Positions 62,791-64,000 of a stretch of 64,000 nucleotides of DNA are shown one piece after another. The position numbers were made by a program, and so were the translations under genes. Location: contig JAKCWW010000144.1 in assembly GCA_026260175.1 (NCBI GenBank), positions 16,874 to 80,873 on the forward strand. The letters run 5' to 3'. Positions within the stretch are counted from its first letter, which is position 1, and every line of letters begins with the position of its first letter. The notes below the pieces were generated by a model. That model had not been told where the DNA came from and did not search any database. It saw only the letters and a program-made list of their open reading frames with translations. This DNA comes from Reticulitermes lucifugus. Its lineage: Eukaryota > Arthropoda > Insecta > Blattodea > Rhinotermitidae.

Positions 62791-63149
62791 ACTGAGGTGT
62801 GCAAACATTAGAAATGAGAGCAACACCTAGTGTAGGGCTGTAAGTTTTGTGTCTATAAAATATTATCCAAAAATATGTAGAATATAGTACAATATAGCAG
62901 CAGCACAAAATACGGATTTGGCTTTTATAATGGCGATATGTAACAAATCATTTGAGATATATTATACTCATAAACATATAGATGTTATACGGTATGTTTT
63001 TATACACTATTTGCGAACATGTCGACTATGTGGGACTTCAATGTTATGTGTGGGAAGTTGACTGTAGTCGGAATAAGTAGTAGTGAAACTTATACAAATG
63101 TAGGGAAAGAAGCTGTCAATCACAGTAACTATTTTTGTGTGGATAAATT

Positions 63150-63200
63150 TGACTGCAACATGTTTCGGCTGATGTATAAGGAGCCATTATCAGGCTGACA
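63150..63200 (-). other. Hammerhead-like motif of a mobile-element end
   Basis: On the minus strand, CCTGATAATGGCTCC is followed after a loop by CAGCCGAAACATGTTG. This gives CTGATAA, a GGCT/AGCC stem II and GAAAC in the right order and spacing for a hammerhead core, with one change in CTGATGA. A second GATAAGCCGAAAC lies at 63297-63309 on the + strand, identical to the centre of the 5590-5755 palindrome. Confidence 0.45.
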
Positions 63201-63504
63201 AGGTACTAAAGAAAAGTTATCACGTGGAACATCGTATATCATTTTACACAGTGAATGCGGTTGATATCTCAACTTGCAGTATCATAAAAAGGTACGATAA
63301 GCCGAAACCATTACATTTAAAATTATATCAAGTGCATATAAGACAATAACATAATAAAAACGGCCTTAAAATTATGCTGAGAAATGGACCAATAACTAAT
63401 GCACTTACTGTCTTGCTACCTTTACCGTACAGATGAAGCACTGGAAGGAAAGAAAGTAAGAGTTAGAACTGACTGTTTTTATCTAATTTGGATGTTCCGC
63501 TCAC

Positions 63505-63585
63505 ATGTTCCATCCTCGCGAGGAACGAGTTTTTAGGATCACCGCGACATGTGAGTGGGCATTGACACAGTGCAATCGTGTCCAT
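63505..63585 (-). CDS. Candidate first coding exon of the TRPA gene
   Basis: An ATG at 63585 opens 27 codons (starting MDTIALCQCPLTCRG, ending FLARMEH) up to a GTGAGC donor in phase 0. That is the phase needed by the acceptor at 60741, where the protein continues EQRLRWVDED. The segment lies in a GC- and CpG-rich patch (about 63480-63720), unlike the AT-rich surroundings, as expected for a promoter-proximal exon. The total would be 932 residues. The match in phase alone has a one-in-three chance, so this is a proposal. Confidence 0.35.
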
Positions 63586-64000
63586 GCGGCGCGGCTATTC
63601 TGAGACAGCGTGCCATTCTGCATCGGACAGTCTAGCTAACACGAGGGCGTATGCAACGACGCCAGGCGTCGCGATGGGTTGGTTCCCACTAGGTGTTTTG
63701 AATCGCGGGAAACCGATTGGCTTTTCTGAGGGTTTCTTGATTTTCCTGTCTCTCTAACCAAATTGTGCGATATGACATTAAAATAGGCTATTACCCGTGT
63801 CTTCCACGTCTTTGTTTATAATGACAGCCATCATTCGATGCTATAAGCCCATGTAGTTGGTAAGTTTTGTTAAATAAATCAAGAACACGCCTAACTATCC
63901 CTTGGTTTTACAGTCTCAGAGAGAGATACGCGTTAGCCGCATATCACACCTTATGCACGTCGAAGTGTTCGCAGTGTATCACAGATCGACACTTTATTCG

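Overview
This is a eukaryotic, animal window, almost certainly from an insect. It shows three CLIP-domain serine proteases of the easter/PPAE type, a pyrexia-type TRPA channel, GT-AG introns of hundreds to thousands of bases, mariner and LINE remnants, and several tRNA-derived SINE families. Large introns and the repeat style (LINE tails, SINEs) fit a hemimetabolous insect, perhaps a cockroach or termite; that last step is inference. Two runs of N (20336-20347 and 45845-45894) show a draft assembly.

Layout: 1-4250 is repeat territory: a CATA microsatellite, a strongly folded segment, a ~520-bp dispersed repeat, a mariner stub and a decayed LINE. 4253-10051 (+) is CLIP protease SP1, lacking only its signal-peptide exon. 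13537-22581 (-) is SP2 and 26888-33472 (+) is SP3, both with complete coding sequences. All three use the same intron phases, so they are one duplicated family. 36600-48402 (-) is a complete seven-exon FAM161 gene (ciliary/centriolar protein, 910 residues). 48693-54439 (+) holds the first three coding exons of COQ6 (ubiquinone biosynthesis flavin monooxygenase), head to head with FAM161. 56401-60741 (-), perhaps reaching 63585, is a TRPA channel most like pyrexia, with about nine ankyrin repeats and six membrane segments.

The proteases are secreted zymogens of the kind that run extracellular cascades (Toll activation, melanization); they probably form a local cluster. FAM161, COQ6 and the TRPA channel are unrelated in pathway. 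The COQ6 C-terminal half is not visible in the window, so the TRPA gene may lie inside a COQ6 intron, or the assembly breaks there.

Best leads: a perfect 14-base X-box (RFX site) 27 bases upstream of the FAM161 start codon; a 166-bp near-perfect palindrome centred on a hammerhead-like stem II, with related CTGATRA/GAAAC motifs at three other places; a three-way-junction fold at 309-421; a GC-AG intron and Asn at S1 position 189 in SP2; and a 141-bp degenerate tandem unit found at two distant sites. No CRISPR, no capsid- or envelope-bearing element and no functional tRNA or rRNA gene was recognised.
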